Notes: generated from the sequence alone by a model not told the origin. A stretch of 55,303 nucleotides of DNA from Roseibium sediminis (GCF_008711325.1 NZ_VXDB01000025.1:1-55303), one strand, 5' to 3'. Shown: positions 9,389 through 18,958, counted from the stretch's first letter. Made by a program: numbers and translations.

Positions 9389-9402
9389 TTGACCCTGATC
9401 AA
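9389..9402. promoter_or_regulatory. FNR/FixK-type anaerobox
   Basis: TTGACCCTGATCAA matches the FNR-family consensus TTGAT-N4-ATCAA at nine of ten fixed positions. It lies 68 bases before the start codon of the DUF6455 gene, a position that suits activation at -41.5 with a short leader. The opposite gene (FliK-like, start 9309) is 80 bases away on the other side. Confidence 0.7.
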
Positions 9403-9469
9403 AGAGAAGATACATCGAATAATGCAAATTCCCACCCTTGAGGCTGACGAAAGTCAGGCGGGAGGAAAC

Positions 9470-9739
9470 ATGAACTGGATGAACCGACTAAACCATCGGG
9501 CTGAGCTGATGGGGCGCATGCTTGAGACAATCGGCGTGAATACGCACGATCTCGAGGGCCACATTCCCGGTGAAGAACTGAATGCAGCCGCAGCCCGCTG
9601 TGAAGATTGTTCGCATGCCGGCGAATGCCGGACATGGCTTGAGCAGAACGCCTGTGGAAGCAGCGTGCCTATGGAAGCCTGCCCAAATCACGATCTGTTC
9701 GTGACCTGGTCAAACAAGCCGCCCAAAAGCACCTCCTGA
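9470..9739 (+). CDS. DUF6455 family cysteine-containing protein
   Basis: This 89-residue cytosolic protein has the Cys pattern CEDCSHAGECRTW...C...C, typical of DUF6455 proteins found in alphaproteobacteria. The conserved cysteines suggest metal or iron-sulphur binding, but no function is established. A strong ribosome site GGAGGAA lies just before MNWMNRL, which fixes this start over longer in-frame versions. The near-perfect FNR-type box upstream suggests expression under low oxygen or nitric oxide. That fits the nitrite reductase elsewhere in the window. Confidence 0.85.
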   Translation: MNWMNRLNHRAELMGRMLETIGVNTHDLEGHIPGEELNAAAARCEDCSHAGECRTWLEQNACGSSVPMEACPNHDLFVTWSNKPPKSTS

Positions 9740-9743
9740 TCAC

Positions 9744-9768
9744 AGCTCGCCAAACGGCATGGCGAGCT
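9744..9768. terminator. Hairpin between convergent genes
   Basis: AGCTCGCCA and TGGCGAGCT form a nine-pair stem with a seven-base loop. It starts four bases after the DUF6455 stop and overlaps the stop of the convergent gene. There is no U tract, so termination is plausible but not proven. Confidence 0.4.
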
Positions 9769-10066
9769 AGGCCGACCGCGCCCTGAAAAAGCGGTAAGCG
9801 ACAAAAGCTGCAATCGCGCCGCCAACAAAGCGGAACGGGAACATTGCAAGGGCTCCCGGATCGTGCGGGATCGGATTTGGCAGCCCAACGAACATCCACG
9901 CGGTTTCCGCGATCAGGGACAGGGCCGCAGCTGCAAAAGCGGCAATCCAGATCTTTGCGCCCGCATCGGCCTTTCGCCCCAGATAAAACCCTATCAGAAG
10001 CGCAATTGGACTGAGCATTCCTGAAAAAGTCAGGAGGCTGATCCATGTGTCATTCAGCGTTGTCAT
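9767..10066 (-). CDS. Small hydrophobic membrane protein, unknown
   Basis: The 99-residue protein has three likely transmembrane helices, at about residues 10-30, 37-60 and 72-93. It ends in an Arg-rich cytoplasmic tail (AYRFFRARSA). I do not recognise the family. It converges with the DUF6455 gene. The start MTTLNDTWISL follows a loose purine-rich region. Confidence 0.6.
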   Translation of the reverse strand: MTTLNDTWISLLTFSGMLSPIALLIGFYLGRKADAGAKIWIAAFAAAALSLIAETAWMFVGLPNPIPHDPGALAMFPFRFVGGAIAAFVAYRFFRARSA

Positions 10067-10247
10067 GCCCCGTCTTTAGCAAGAGACTGCTGCGCAATCG
10101 AGCGGAATTTTATCCTCTCTTCACCTTAGTTTCAGAGATTTTCAACAATACAACCGATCTACAACCTTTACTTTTCATAATATGACGCATTACGATCTCA
10201 CCATACGTAATGTTACGAATCCGAAGCAGCAGAAAGAGAAGTGCCTG

Positions 10248-10502
10248 ATGAACGGATCTCAAGCAGCTCAGAATGACACCGTGACAATCGAAGAGCTGGG
10301 AACCACTGATCGACGTTTGGGCATACAGTGTTGTGATTGCAATAGATTTCGGTACATGCGGCCCCATCGATATTCCGCAGATACCAAAGTTGCGTCGATT
10401 GCAAAATCACTGAAATGCGCCCAATGCGGGTCGGAAAACGTGAATACATTTGCGGTTGAGCGCCATCCCGGCACGGGCTACTGGCCGGCAGAATGCAGCT
10501 GA
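10248..10502 (+). CDS. Small zinc-ribbon-like protein, unknown
   Basis: This 84-residue protein has two Cys pairs: CCDCNRFRYM (about residues 27-30) and CAQCGSENV (about 57-60). That spacing is typical of a zinc ribbon. It has no signal peptide. The start MNGSQAAQ is preferred because AGAAAGAGAAG precedes it; a start 22 codons upstream is possible. The function is unknown. The upstream 180 bases are AT-rich and probably hold its promoter. Confidence 0.65.
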   Translation: MNGSQAAQNDTVTIEELGTTDRRLGIQCCDCNRFRYMRPHRYSADTKVASIAKSLKCAQCGSENVNTFAVERHPGTGYWPAECS

Positions 10503-10609
10503 CACTCATTCCCTGCACACGCAAAAGGATAGGCAACCCATCCATTATCGGTTGATGTCGGGTTGCAATACGTTCACTCGGGAGTGCAAGAAGACCGCTT
10601 TCGCCTGAG

Positions 10610-11722
10610 TTATGCCGGGGATAAACCCAACAGGTCACGCACGTGATCACCGATGGCAAGAGCCGAGGTCAGTCCCGGCGATTCAATTCCGTAAAGAGCA
10701 ACCAGACCGACATGGCCATGAACTGCTGGTCCGTCGATCCGGAAGTCGGCTGCAGGTTCTCCGGCAGCAACGATCTTCGGCCTGATGCCGGAATAGTCTG
10801 GCACCAGTGATCCGTCTGCGAGATCTGGCCAATATTGCCGGATGGCGGCGTAGAATTTGTTCCCTCGCGCCGGATCAACCTCATACGCAAAGTCAGTGAC
10901 CCATTCGACGTCCGGGCCAAACCGCGCCTGATGTTGAAGGTCCAGCGTCAGATGAACACCAAGACCACCGGGTTCGGGAACCGGGTAAATCAATCGCGAA
11001 AACGGGGCCCTTCCCTCAAGCTTGAAGTAGTTTCCCTTGGCGAGATAGGCCTTGGGCGCATTCGTACCAGTAAGCTGGGCGCCAAGCGCCGGTGCCATGT
11101 GACCGGCGCTGATCACGAGTTCCCTTGCTGAAACGGAATAGTCACCTGCGTCCGGATCGCTGACATGCACCCGGTACCCGCCGCCGGGCACCGCCTCGAT
11201 ACGCTCAACTGACGTGTTCAGCACCACCTGCCCGCCGTTGGAGGTCAGCTCACCCTCCAGTGCCAGCATCAAACCGTGGCTGTCGACAATGCCGGTCGAC
11301 GGGGACAGCAAGGCCCCGGCCACTTCAAGCGCAGGCTCCAGCGCCAGCGTTTCGTCCCGGGAAAGCAGGACAAGATCCGTCACTCCATTTGCTGACGCCT
11401 TCTCACGGATCGTCTTCAACTCACCGAGCTGCGCCTCATTGGAGGCAACGATCAGCTTTCCGATGCGCTCGTGGGAAACGCCGCGCTCGGCGCAAAAGGC
11501 ATAGAGGCTCTCCTTGCCTTCGACACAAAACCGCGCCTTCAGGCTGCCCGCCGGATAATAGATCCCGGCGTGAATGACTTCCGAATTGCGGGCACTTGTC
11601 TCTGACCCGATCAGGTCGTGACGCTCCAGCACCATGACTTCGCGGCCAGAAGCCGACAGCGAACGCGCTGCGGCCAACCCAACCACTCCAGCGCCAATGA
11701 CGAGGGTTTCAATGTCATGCAT
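10610..11722 (-). CDS. FAD-dependent oxidoreductase, L-2-hydroxyglutarate oxidase-like
   Basis: This 370-residue flavoprotein is of the DAO/glycine-oxidase fold. It has an N-terminal FAD-binding Rossmann motif (VIGAGVVGLAAARSL, residues 8-22) followed by VLERHDLIGSETSARNSEV. The SARNSEVIHAGIYYPAGSLKA signature and the late GIRPKIVAAGEPAADF and YGIESPGLTSALAIG segments resemble L-2-hydroxyglutarate oxidase LhgO and relatives. Such enzymes oxidise 2-hydroxy acids and pass electrons to oxygen or the quinone pool. The exact substrate is inferred. An upstream TTG could add five residues, but the ATG is taken here. Confidence 0.88.
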   Translation of the reverse strand: MHDIETLVIGAGVVGLAAARSLSASGREVMVLERHDLIGSETSARNSEVIHAGIYYPAGSLKARFCVEGKESLYAFCAERGVSHERIGKLIVASNEAQLGELKTIREKASANGVTDLVLLSRDETLALEPALEVAGALLSPSTGIVDSHGLMLALEGELTSNGGQVVLNTSVERIEAVPGGGYRVHVSDPDAGDYSVSARELVISAGHMAPALGAQLTGTNAPKAYLAKGNYFKLEGRAPFSRLIYPVPEPGGLGVHLTLDLQHQARFGPDVEWVTDFAYEVDPARGNKFYAAIRQYWPDLADGSLVPDYSGIRPKIVAAGEPAADFRIDGPAVHGHVGLVALYGIESPGLTSALAIGDHVRDLLGLSPA

Positions 11723-11742
11723 GAGAAGGTGCCCCAAACAGC

Positions 11743-11771
11743 ATAAAGTCCCGGCCTTTGAGCCGGGACCT
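11743..11771 (-). terminator. Terminator after gatA
   Basis: GTCCCGGC and GCCGGGAC (11748-11755 and 11762-11769) form an eight-pair stem with a six-base loop. On the minus strand it is followed by TTTATG. It lies about 60 bases after the gatA stop. The same stem sequence occurs in the palindrome field near 23.3 kb, so it may belong to a dispersed repeat family. Confidence 0.65.
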
Positions 11772-11828
11772 TAGACAACATCAAAAGATGGCCCCGACTC
11801 AAGGTCGAGGCAGTATCCCGTGTAGCGA

Positions 11829-13313
11829 TCAGCCCCACCACTTCTCGGCAGTGAAGCGCCCGGCGGCGTCTTCGATAACCTGACCGACCTGGAACAATGT
11901 CGACTCGTCAAACGGCTTGCCGATCAGCTGAAGGCCGAGCGGCAGACCGTCCTTGTCGAGACCGGCAGGCACGGAAATGCCCGGAAGACCGGCCATGTTC
12001 ACGGTCACTGTGAAAATGTCGTTCAGGTACATCTTTACCGGATCGGAATGGAGGTCCTGATCGTTGACACCAAAGGCCGCCGACGGAGTTGCCGGGGTCA
12101 GGATGGCATCGACACCGTTTTCCCACGCCAGATCAAAGTCGCGCTTGATCAGCGTGCGGACCTTCTGGGCCTTCAGGTAATAGGCGTCATAGTAACCCGC
12201 AGACAGCACATAGGTGCCGATGAGAATACGGCGCTTCACCTCATCACCGAAACCGGCGGCACGGGTGTTCTCGTACATGTCGACGATGTCCTTGCCGGGA
12301 ACGCGCAGGCCGTAGCGAACGCCGTCATAGCGGGCAAGGTTCGAGGACGCTTCAGCCGGAGCGACGATGTAATAGGCAGGCAGCGCGTATTTGGTGTGCG
12401 GCAGCGTGATGTCGACGATTTCCGCACCTGCATCCTTCAGCCAATCAATACCCTTCTGCCAGAGCTCTTCGATTTCGCCCGGCATGCCATCCAGACGATA
12501 CTCGGCCGGGATACCGATCTTCAGGCCCTTCACAGACTTGCCGATGGCATCTTCATAGTTCGGCACCGGCAGGTCGACCGAGGTCGTGTCCTTCGGGTCA
12601 ACGGAGGCCATGGACTTCAGAAGGATCGCGCTGTCACGAACGGTCTGGGCAATCGGACCTGCCTGATCGAGCGAGGACGCGAAGGCAACGGTGCCCCAGC
12701 GGGAGCAGCGCCCATAGGTCGGCTTGATGCCAACGGTGCCGGTGAAAGCTGCAGGCTGACGGATAGAACCGCCGGTATCGGTCGCGGTCGCGCCCATGCA
12801 CAGGCGCCCAGCAACAGCGGATGCAGATCCGCCGGAGGACCCACCTGGAACCAGATCCTGATTGGAGCCCCTCTTGCGCCACGGGTTGATCACATCCCCA
12901 TAATAGGACGTCTCGTTGGAAGAGCCCATCGCGAACTCGTCCATGTTGAGCTTGCCGAGCATGACGGCACCATCGGCCCAAAGGTTCGCGGTCACGGTGG
13001 ATTCGTATTTCGGCTTGAAGCCATCGAGAATGTGGCTGCAGGCCTGGGTGTGAACGCCTTCAGTCGCAAACAGATCCTTGATGCCGAGCGGAATGCCTTC
13101 CAGCGCACCGCCCTCGCCTTTTGCAAGGCGCTGGTCGGAAGCCTTGGCCATGTCGCGTGCCTTGTCCGCAGTGACAGCAACATAGGCGTTCAGTGCGCTG
13201 TTGCCCGCCTCGATGTTCTTCAGGAAGGCCTCGGTGAGTTCGACTGCGGTGAACTCCTTGTTCTTCAGCCCTTCGCGAGCTTCTGAAATCGTCTTGTTTG
13301 TCAGATCGGTCAT
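11829..13313 (-). CDS. gatA: Asp-tRNA(Asn)/Glu-tRNA(Gln) amidotransferase subunit A
   Basis: GatA (494 residues) is the amidase that hydrolyses glutamine and channels ammonia to GatB. The amidase signature is present: the catalytic Lys in [10 protein letters not shown], the cis-Ser/Ser pair in [15 protein letters not shown], and [13 protein letters not shown]. The closing [23 protein letters not shown] is typical. It is the last gene of gatC-GNAT-gatA, 12 bases after the acetyltransferase gene, and has an AGAGACA ribosome site. Confidence 0.98.
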   Translation of the reverse strand: MTDLTNKTISEAREGLKNKEFTAVELTEAFLKNIEAGNSALNAYVAVTADKARDMAKASDQRLAKGEGGALEGIPLGIKDLFATEGVHTQACSHILDGFKPKYESTVTANLWADGAVMLGKLNMDEFAMGSSNETSYYGDVINPWRKRGSNQDLVPGGSSGGSASAVAGRLCMGATATDTGGSIRQPAAFTGTVGIKPTYGRCSRWGTVAFASSLDQAGPIAQTVRDSAILLKSMASVDPKDTTSVDLPVPNYEDAIGKSVKGLKIGIPAEYRLDGMPGEIEELWQKGIDWLKDAGAEIVDITLPHTKYALPAYYIVAPAEASSNLARYDGVRYGLRVPGKDIVDMYENTRAAGFGDEVKRRILIGTYVLSAGYYDAYYLKAQKVRTLIKRDFDLAWENGVDAILTPATPSAAFGVNDQDLHSDPVKMYLNDIFTVTVNMAGLPGISVPAGLDKDGLPLGLQLIGKPFDESTLFQVGQVIEDAAGRFTAEKWWG

Positions 13314-13325
13314 GTGTCTTGTCTC

Positions 13326-13790
13326 TCAGTCGGCCGCAAGCGACCGGGAATAGAAAACGGATTCCGGATCATCCGGGTAATCGAGAATGGCGGCGCATTG
13401 TTCAAAGCCTGCTCGCTCGTAGAGGCGGCGCGCGGCGTCGTAATTCCAGCCGGTTTCCAGAACGATCCGGCTGAACCGTTCCGATGTGGCGGTCTCAAGG
13501 ATGCGGTCCAGAATCTGTCTGGCGAGACCATGCCCCTGAAAAGCCGGGCGCGTGAACATGCGCTTGACCTCGCACACGCCATCTGCATGGCGATGCAAGG
13601 CGCCACAGGCTGCGGCAATTCCGTCGATGCGAGCGACAAACAAAGTCGTCCGCTCGTCCGCCATTTCTTCAACGCTCAGTTCGTGGCAGGCATGTGCAGG
13701 GGTCAGCGCACGCATCGTACAGCTGAGTTCCGCGACAAGACCGCGAACGTCGTCGTCAAGGGGACTTTCGATGGAAAATGTCGTGGCCAT
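13326..13790 (-). CDS. GNAT family N-acetyltransferase
   Basis: The 154-residue GNAT-fold enzyme shows the acetyl-CoA-binding loop in RPAFQGHGLARQIL (Q/R-x-x-G-x-G/A type, about residues 82-95). A later strand/helix IVLETGWNYDAARRLYERAGFEQC is also typical. It would transfer acetyl from acetyl-CoA to an amine of unknown identity. It is wedged between gatC (12 bases upstream) and gatA (12 bases downstream) on the same strand, so it is co-transcribed with the amidotransferase. Whether it acts on translation is not shown. Confidence 0.9.
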   Translation of the reverse strand: MATTFSIESPLDDDVRGLVAELSCTMRALTPAHACHELSVEEMADERTTLFVARIDGIAAACGALHRHADGVCEVKRMFTRPAFQGHGLARQILDRILETATSERFSRIVLETGWNYDAARRLYERAGFEQCAAILDYPDDPESVFYSRSLAAD

Positions 13791-13802
13791 GAAAGCTCCC
13801 GA

Positions 13803-14090
13803 TTACTCGACGACCTTCGGCACCATGAAGAAGTTGTCTTCGGACGCCGGAGCATTGGCGGTGATATCGTTGGCCTTGTTGCCGTCGGTGACGCCATCAA
13901 CGCGCTTCTTCATGGCCTGCTCGACCACGGAGGTCAGCGGCTCAACACCCTCGATGTCCACTTCGTCAAGCTGTTCGACGAAGCCAAGAATGCCATTCAG
14001 CTCCCCGGTCATCCGGGTGGCCTCTTCCTCGGTCACCTTGATCCGGGCAAGACGCGCAACGCGCTTCACGGTGTTTGTATCAACGGACAT
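13803..14090 (-). CDS. gatC: Asp-tRNA(Asn)/Glu-tRNA(Gln) amidotransferase subunit C
   Basis: GatC (95 residues) is the small chaperone-like subunit that wraps around GatA and GatB. Family features are the N-terminal [16 protein letters not shown] helix, [22 protein letters not shown], and the C-terminal [11 protein letters not shown]. The start [10 protein letters not shown] has AGAGGC upstream; a 22-residue longer version has no support. It heads the gatC-GNAT-gatA operon and is divergent from the TetR-type gene. Confidence 0.97.
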   Translation of the reverse strand: MSVDTNTVKRVARLARIKVTEEEATRMTGELNGILGFVEQLDEVDIEGVEPLTSVVEQAMKKRVDGVTDGNKANDITANAPASEDNFFMVPKVVE

Positions 14091-14202
14091 GAATGCCTCT
14101 TTTTGATGGATGGTTGTTCGTGGGATTCTTGTCCGCAAAGCCGTAGTCAAATGCAAGCGAAAGACATTGGCTCAAGAGGGCAAAGTCGCTATTACGGTCC
14201 TT

Positions 14203-14763
14203 ATGAGTACCGAAAGTAATCCAGCCGGCAGATCCCGAGATGCCCAGTTGACCGAGCGCATTCTCGCTATAGCCTTGGCGCGCCTCGCCCAAGGCGGACT
14301 GGACGGCCTTTCCCTTGACGATCTGGCTGCCAGCCTTGGAACCAGCAAACAGGCGCTTTATCGAAGGCACACATCCAAACAGGCACTGGCGCTTGCAAGC
14401 CTTGACTGGGCGATAGGTGCCTTCAGCCCCCCGCCCCCTGACCGCTCCAATCCCGCCCGAGACCTTTCCTTGCTGCTCAAGGCCTGCTGGTCGGAGGTCT
14501 TTTCGGCCAATCTCGGAAAAGCCCTTGTGAGAACGCGGCACGCCCCTGGATTTTCCGAAAGGGCGGCCGTCCTTGAACAAGATCTTCAGTTTCACATTCG
14601 GCAGATCCTTGTTGCCACTCCCTTCGAACAGGACATGGACCTGAAGGCTCGCCTGCTTGTTGCCCTGCTGTGGCAGGAAGCTGCAAAGCCTTCCCGGGAA
14701 GCCGGATCATTTGAAGACGTGCTCGACAAGGCCATTCTCCTCGTGCTTGGCCTCGGAAACTAA
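14203..14763 (+). CDS. TetR/AcrR-like transcriptional regulator
   Basis: This 186-residue regulator has an N-terminal helix-turn-helix (about residues 12-58; ILAIALARLAQGGLDGLSLDDLAASLGTSKQALYRRHTSKQAL by pattern), matching the TetR DNA-binding domain. The C-terminal part is a helical ligand or dimerisation domain without a recognisable ligand. The start MSTESNPAG is used because conserved sequence begins right after it. Targets are unknown; the divergent gatC operon and the downstream YHS gene are the nearest candidates. Confidence 0.8.
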   Translation: MSTESNPAGRSRDAQLTERILAIALARLAQGGLDGLSLDDLAASLGTSKQALYRRHTSKQALALASLDWAIGAFSPPPPDRSNPARDLSLLLKACWSEVFSANLGKALVRTRHAPGFSERAAVLEQDLQFHIRQILVATPFEQDMDLKARLLVALLWQEAAKPSREAGSFEDVLDKAILLVLGLGN

Positions 14764-14855
14764 CCTATCAGTGTGCAATTCTATTTTTACAATTTACCGT
14801 TGCGTCACATTCCTTCCCTACCTTTATAGGAGGTTTGTGAACTCGGGAGCTTTCC

Positions 14856-15314
14856 ATGTCCGTCCGCACACTGTTTGCGTCACTCATTTTGATGCTTGTG
14901 ACCAACACCACGTCACTTGCCGATGAAATGACCACCTTCGTGAAGGATGGTGTGGCAATCCGGGGGGCGGATGCCGTCGCCTATTTCACCGAAGGTGCCT
15001 ATGTCAGCGGAACACCCGAGTTCACCACGACCTATGACGACGTGACATGGCAGTTTTCATCTGCAGAAAACCGGGACTTGTTCGCCACCAATCCGGAAAA
15101 ATACGCGCCGCAATTTGGCGGTCACTGTGCGGTCGGGGCCGCACGTGGGCGAAAGGTTTCGTCGCTTCCTAACATGTGGCGCATCCTTGATGGGCGTCTG
15201 TATCTCGCCTATTCCCCGGGACTGCAGAAGGATTTCGACGCGGATCCGAAAGGCATCATCGCCAAGGCGACCGAAAACTGGGCAACCGTGAAATTCAAGA
15301 ACCTGGCGATGTAG
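14856..15314 (+). CDS. Exported YHS-domain protein
   Basis: This 152-residue protein has a Sec signal peptide (about residues 1-22) and a YHS-like domain (GADAVAYFTEGAYVSGTPEFTTTYDDVTWQFSSAENRDLFATNPEKYAPQFGGHCA by pattern). The YHS group of short periplasmic proteins is often linked to metal or heme handling, but no reaction is known. A GGGAGC ribosome site lies seven bases from the ATG. It is followed by a strong bidirectional terminator. Confidence 0.85.
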   Translation: MSVRTLFASLILMLVTNTTSLADEMTTFVKDGVAIRGADAVAYFTEGAYVSGTPEFTTTYDDVTWQFSSAENRDLFATNPEKYAPQFGGHCAVGAARGRKVSSLPNMWRILDGRLYLAYSPGLQKDFDADPKGIIAKATENWATVKFKNLAM

Positions 15315-15357
15315 CGCGCAGCTTCTTTCAGGACGAAGAAGCCGCGTATAACCACGA

Positions 15358-15391
15358 AAAACCCGCCACGCTCGAATGGCGGGTTTTCCTT
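15358..15391. terminator. Bidirectional terminator between convergent genes
   Basis: AAAACCCGCCA and TGGCGGGTTTT form an eleven-pair stem with an eight-base loop, followed by CCTTTTAC. The A and T tracts on both flanks allow termination in both directions, for the YHS gene (+) and the UPF0173 gene (-). Confidence 0.9.
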
Positions 15392-15417
15392 TTACCTGAA
15401 TCACTTGAACGGGCTTG

Positions 15418-16125
15418 TTAAACCGTAATGCTCTCGCCCGGAGCAAGTGGTTTGACCCGGTCAGCCTGCTCGCCCATCGCAGCGATGAAACCGTCCGCAT
15501 TCTGATCGAGGATCGGGAATGTGCCGTAGTGACAGGGCAAAACCGTGCCGAAATCGAAATAGCGTTTGCAGGCAAGCGCGGCCGCACGCGCACCCATCGT
15601 GAAACGATCGCCAATCGGCACGATGCCGATCTTGGGCGCATAGAGTTCGTTGACGAGAGCCATGTCTGAGAAGATATCCGTGTCGCCCATGTGATAGAGC
15701 GTCGGCTCGTTCGGAGCCTCGACGATGATGCCGTTGGGATTGCCGAGATAAATCGGCTGGCCGTTGTCGGGAATGGTCGAGGACGTGTGGTGGGCCGTCG
15801 TCAATCCAACCTTGAAAGGACCAACATCAACACAGCCCCCTGCTCCCATCGGATTGATGTTTTGAATGCCTTGCGCATTCGCCCACATGCAAATCTCGAA
15901 GTTCGCAGTCAACTGCGCTCCGGTGTTGCGCAGGATTTCAAGGCTGTCACCGACATGATCATCGTGGCCATGGGTCAGCAGCACATGGGTCGCATCCCCG
16001 GCGACCTGTTCCACGGACAGGTTTTGCGGAAAGACCGGATTGCCGCTCAGGAACGGGTCAATAAGGATTGTCGCGCCTGCAATTTCAAGCTTGTAGGCAG
16101 CATGGCCAAACCAGGTCAGTTTCAT
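15418..16125 (-). CDS. UPF0173 metal-dependent hydrolase
   Basis: The 235-residue cytosolic metallo-beta-lactamase-fold protein opens with MKLTWFGHAAYKLE and carries the metal motif LLTHGHDDHVGD (HxHxDH). It has the further ligands in GLTTAHHTSS, MGDTDIF and PCHYGTFP typical of UPF0173. It is predicted to bind two metal ions; the natural substrate is unknown. The start is fixed by an excellent GGAGGAATTTG ribosome site. It is divergent from ruvX. Confidence 0.93.
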   Translation of the reverse strand: MKLTWFGHAAYKLEIAGATILIDPFLSGNPVFPQNLSVEQVAGDATHVLLTHGHDDHVGDSLEILRNTGAQLTANFEICMWANAQGIQNINPMGAGGCVDVGPFKVGLTTAHHTSSTIPDNGQPIYLGNPNGIIVEAPNEPTLYHMGDTDIFSDMALVNELYAPKIGIVPIGDRFTMGARAAALACKRYFDFGTVLPCHYGTFPILDQNADGFIAAMGEQADRVKPLAPGESITV

Positions 16126-16243
16126 CAAATTCCTCCACGATTCCGATTTATCAGCGAAGATAGCGCACTGGCTGCACAGCACAACGGGCTTGTACCCACC
16201 AAGGAAGCTGGTGTTCGTTTGCCCTTCCTGCTAAAGCCGGGCC

Positions 16244-16726
16244 ATGGCATCTGATCCTGCACTCACTCTTGAGGGCTTCCTTGAAGTCCTGCCCAGAAAT
16301 CGCCGTTTGATCGGTCTGGACCTTGGCACCAAGACCATCGGCCTTGCGTTGTCTGATCTCGGACTTGGGATTGCGACGCCCATGGAGACAATCCGGCGCA
16401 AGAAATTCACGCTGGATGCCGAGCAGCTCCTGAAGATCTGCGGCCAGCAGGAGGTTGGCGGGCTGGTGATCGGGCTGCCGCTCAACATGGATGGTTCGGA
16501 AGGCCCCCGCGCGCAGGCAACGCGCGCCTTCTGTCGCAATCTTGCGCAGAAAACCGAATTGCCGATGACCTTCTGGGATGAACGCCTGTCGACGGCGGCG
16601 GTGACGCGAACCCTGCTTGAGGCAGATTCCAGCCGTGCCCGCCGGGCGGAAGTGGTCGACAAGATGGCTGCTGCCTACATCCTGCAGGGGTTTCTGGACC
16701 GCCTTGGACATATGGGCGCGTCCTGA
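16244..16726 (+). CDS. ruvX: Putative pre-16S rRNA nuclease / Holliday junction resolvase (YqgF family)
   Basis: The 160-residue RNase H-fold nuclease has the family motifs [48 protein letters not shown] and the final [14 protein letters not shown] helix. The acidic residues in the first, third and last motifs form the catalytic site. YqgF processes the 5' end of 16S rRNA in E. coli and is also annotated as a resolvase. Its length is typical. It stands alone here. Confidence 0.95.
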   Translation: MASDPALTLEGFLEVLPRNRRLIGLDLGTKTIGLALSDLGLGIATPMETIRRKKFTLDAEQLLKICGQQEVGGLVIGLPLNMDGSEGPRAQATRAFCRNLAQKTELPMTFWDERLSTAAVTRTLLEADSSRARRAEVVDKMAAAYILQGFLDRLGHMGAS

Positions 16727-16749
16727 ACAATCGAGCCAGCTGACAGCGG

Positions 16750-17457
16750 TCAGGCGCCGGCTTCCAGCACCAGCCTGAACCCGACCCGCGCAGGTGGTGT
16801 CCCGCCACCGCAGCCAGCTTTTGCCGTATCCCTCGCATAGATGGACAGGAGCGCCATGTGATTACCCATGGCAATGCGCAGGCTGTCGCAATTCCCGCTC
16901 ACTTCGTCCCCCATCCGGGCACACGATCCCGTCCATTCCCAAACCGTGTCACGAAGCTGCTCAATGCCAAAAAGGTTGGGTTCGGCGAGCACAGGGTTGG
17001 GTTGTGACATACGGAAATCCGCCGCCCAGCGCATTTCCGGTTCCAAGAACAGAGCTTCGCTTTCCTCCGGCACCTGATCGGCAGCCAGCAGCATCCATTC
17101 TTCATGAGTGGGCAACCTGTAGGGTCTTCCGTCCAGCGCGCTCTTCCAACGGATATAGGACTGGGCGTCCAGAACATTGATACCGTAGACCGGCCCGGCT
17201 GTGTCCGATTTCAGCGGCACGTCCGGGCATCCGCCATCATCAACACAGGCTAGCCAGTCTGATGTGGTGACCTGATGTTTTTGAACGAGCAAAGGCTGGT
17301 CATCACCGACATCAACCGCGACAAAGCCGGACGGCGGCATGTCTGCCGCCGTCCCCAGGCCAGTCAGAAGAGGACCGGCGGCATAACCGGAGGCCCCTGC
17401 AAGGAGGAAAACAAGGAAACCTCTGGCCAACACGCTGCTATTTGCGAACAGGCCCAT
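16750..17457 (-). CDS. nirV: NirV-like formylglycine-generating-enzyme-domain protein
   Basis: The 235-residue exported protein has an N-terminal hydrophobic segment (about residues 8-28) and a SUMF1/FGE-sulfatase fold ([40 protein letters not shown] by pattern, [22 protein letters not shown]). Genes of this fold directly downstream of nirK are called nirV and are thought to help copper nitrite reductase maturation, though the reaction is unproven. Its start lies 20 bases inside the end of nirK, so the two are translationally coupled. It is shorter than some NirV proteins. Confidence 0.85.
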   Translation of the reverse strand: MGLFANSSVLARGFLVFLLAGASGYAAGPLLTGLGTAADMPPSGFVAVDVGDDQPLLVQKHQVTTSDWLACVDDGGCPDVPLKSDTAGPVYGINVLDAQSYIRWKSALDGRPYRLPTHEEWMLLAADQVPEESEALFLEPEMRWAADFRMSQPNPVLAEPNLFGIEQLRDTVWEWTGSCARMGDEVSGNCDSLRIAMGNHMALLSIYARDTAKAGCGGGTPPARVGFRLVLEAGA

Positions 17458-18958
17458 GATATACCTGTTCCATCAGGGAGTTATCCCACTTTCCATCCAC
17501 CACCACATGAGCTGCAGCACCCAGTTCAACGGCTTCGATGAGATTGTGGTTCAGATAAACATAAACACCTGGCTGCTTGAACGTGTAGAGCGCAGCACCT
17601 GCGGAGCCGCCCCGCACGAACCAGGTTTCCAGATCCTTCATCGGCGGGTTCGCGAAGGCACCTTCTTCCCAGACATAATCACCGTGACCGCCGATCAGAT
17701 GCGGGCGGGTATCGCGATTGGCCTGCGAGTGAACAAACAGAACTGTCTCGCCTACATTGGCAGTCATGGCCTTTTCACCGGTCAGGGACCCAACTGCACC
17801 GTTGAAGACGACGTGGCTCGGAATAAGGCCGCGCATGACGTCGACCCATTCGCTGAAGTCTTCGCCCGCAAAGTTGTAGGACTTGAAGTTGCCGTTCTCG
17901 TCGCGCGGCACATAGTAGTCCTGCTCTACAACGTAATACAGCTTGTCATAGCTGAGCTGATTGCCCTTCTCGTCCTTCAAGCCCTCGCGCGGCAGCACCA
18001 TGATCACGCCGTTCATGCCATGAGTGACGTGATACGGCGTCATGGAACCTTCCGGTGCACAGTGATAGATGAAGGTGCCAACCTTGGTCGCCTTGAAGCG
18101 CAATTGGGCCTGTTCGCCGGGAAGCAGGGTCGTGATGCCTGCGCCGCCCAGTGCGCCGGTGGCGGCGTGCAGGTCGATATTGTGCTCCATGACATTGGTC
18201 GCGGGATTCGTAAGGGTAAGATCGACGTAATCCCCCTCATGCACGACGATCATCGGTCCGGGAACCGACCCGTTGAAGGTCAGTGCAACGATTTCGGTTC
18301 CATCCGGGTCGATCTTGATCTTCTTTTCCTGAATGGTGAAGTCGATCTCCACGATCTTCGGCTTGCCCGTCGCCACCTGCTCGTGTTTCGGGGCAAATGG
18401 CGGGGCAACCAGTTCCTGTTTTACGCGCTCGTATCCGGACAGATCGACCTCGGCGGCAGAAACATCGGACACATCGCCAACCGGGGCATTGCCGTGCGTC
18501 ATGCGCTCTTCGGATTTTTGCATGCTGGCTTCGTCGGCCTTGTAAAAGGTTGCCAGATAAGCGGCCACGTCCCGGCGATCCTGTTCCTTCTTCAAGCTGA
18601 AGGTCATCTTGGTCTTTGCCTTGTCGTTGCCGGTAAAGGACCGGATATAGTCCTTGGGGCTCGCCAGCCATTCAAAGACCATATCCTCGTCCCATACACC
18701 TCCGGCCTCATTGGCTGCCTTCAGGCCGTCAGCGTATTTGTATCCATCGAAGCTGCCCATCGGGCGACCGATCACACCCGTCAGATTCGGACCAACGCCA
18801 TTGCGCGCCCCTTCACCGATCTGGTGACAGGCCCGGCATTTCTTGAAAATCTGCTCGCCATTCGCAGCATCTCCGGCTGCATGGGCTCCACCTGAAAAAA
18901 CGGCGATGCCGATCGCAAACGCCAGAACGCCGAGATGGCGCTGTTTCATTTGGCGCAT
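17438..18958 (-). CDS. nirK: Copper nitrite reductase with N-terminal cytochrome c domain
   Basis: This 506-residue periplasmic enzyme reduces nitrite to nitric oxide. After a signal peptide (to about residue 28) comes a class I cytochrome c domain with heme motif CRACH (41-45) and likely axial Met118. A linker to about residue 195 leads to the two-cupredoxin NirK core. Type 1 copper ligands appear as H259, C300, H310 and M315. Type 2 ligands appear as H264, H299 and H471, with catalytic D262 and H382. The tethered heme would feed electrons directly to type 1 copper. The start at 18958 has AAGGGGACA upstream; an upstream TTG is less likely. Confidence 0.95.
   Translation of the reverse strand: MRQMKQRHLGVLAFAIGIAVFSGGAHAAGDAANGEQIFKKCRACHQIGEGARNGVGPNLTGVIGRPMGSFDGYKYADGLKAANEAGGVWDEDMVFEWLASPKDYIRSFTGNDKAKTKMTFSLKKEQDRRDVAAYLATFYKADEASMQKSEERMTHGNAPVGDVSDVSAAEVDLSGYERVKQELVAPPFAPKHEQVATGKPKIVEIDFTIQEKKIKIDPDGTEIVALTFNGSVPGPMIVVHEGDYVDLTLTNPATNVMEHNIDLHAATGALGGAGITTLLPGEQAQLRFKATKVGTFIYHCAPEGSMTPYHVTHGMNGVIMVLPREGLKDEKGNQLSYDKLYYVVEQDYYVPRDENGNFKSYNFAGEDFSEWVDVMRGLIPSHVVFNGAVGSLTGEKAMTANVGETVLFVHSQANRDTRPHLIGGHGDYVWEEGAFANPPMKDLETWFVRGGSAGAALYTFKQPGVYVYLNHNLIEAVELGAAAHVVVDGKWDNSLMEQVYHGPVRK

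Noticed and set aside
12048..13286. Open frame of 412 codons opposite gatA
   Set aside because: Antisense shadow of a strongly conserved gene, with no ribosome site or family match.
17456..18895. Open frame of 479 codons opposite nirK
   Set aside because: Antisense shadow; all nirK ligands are in the minus frame.
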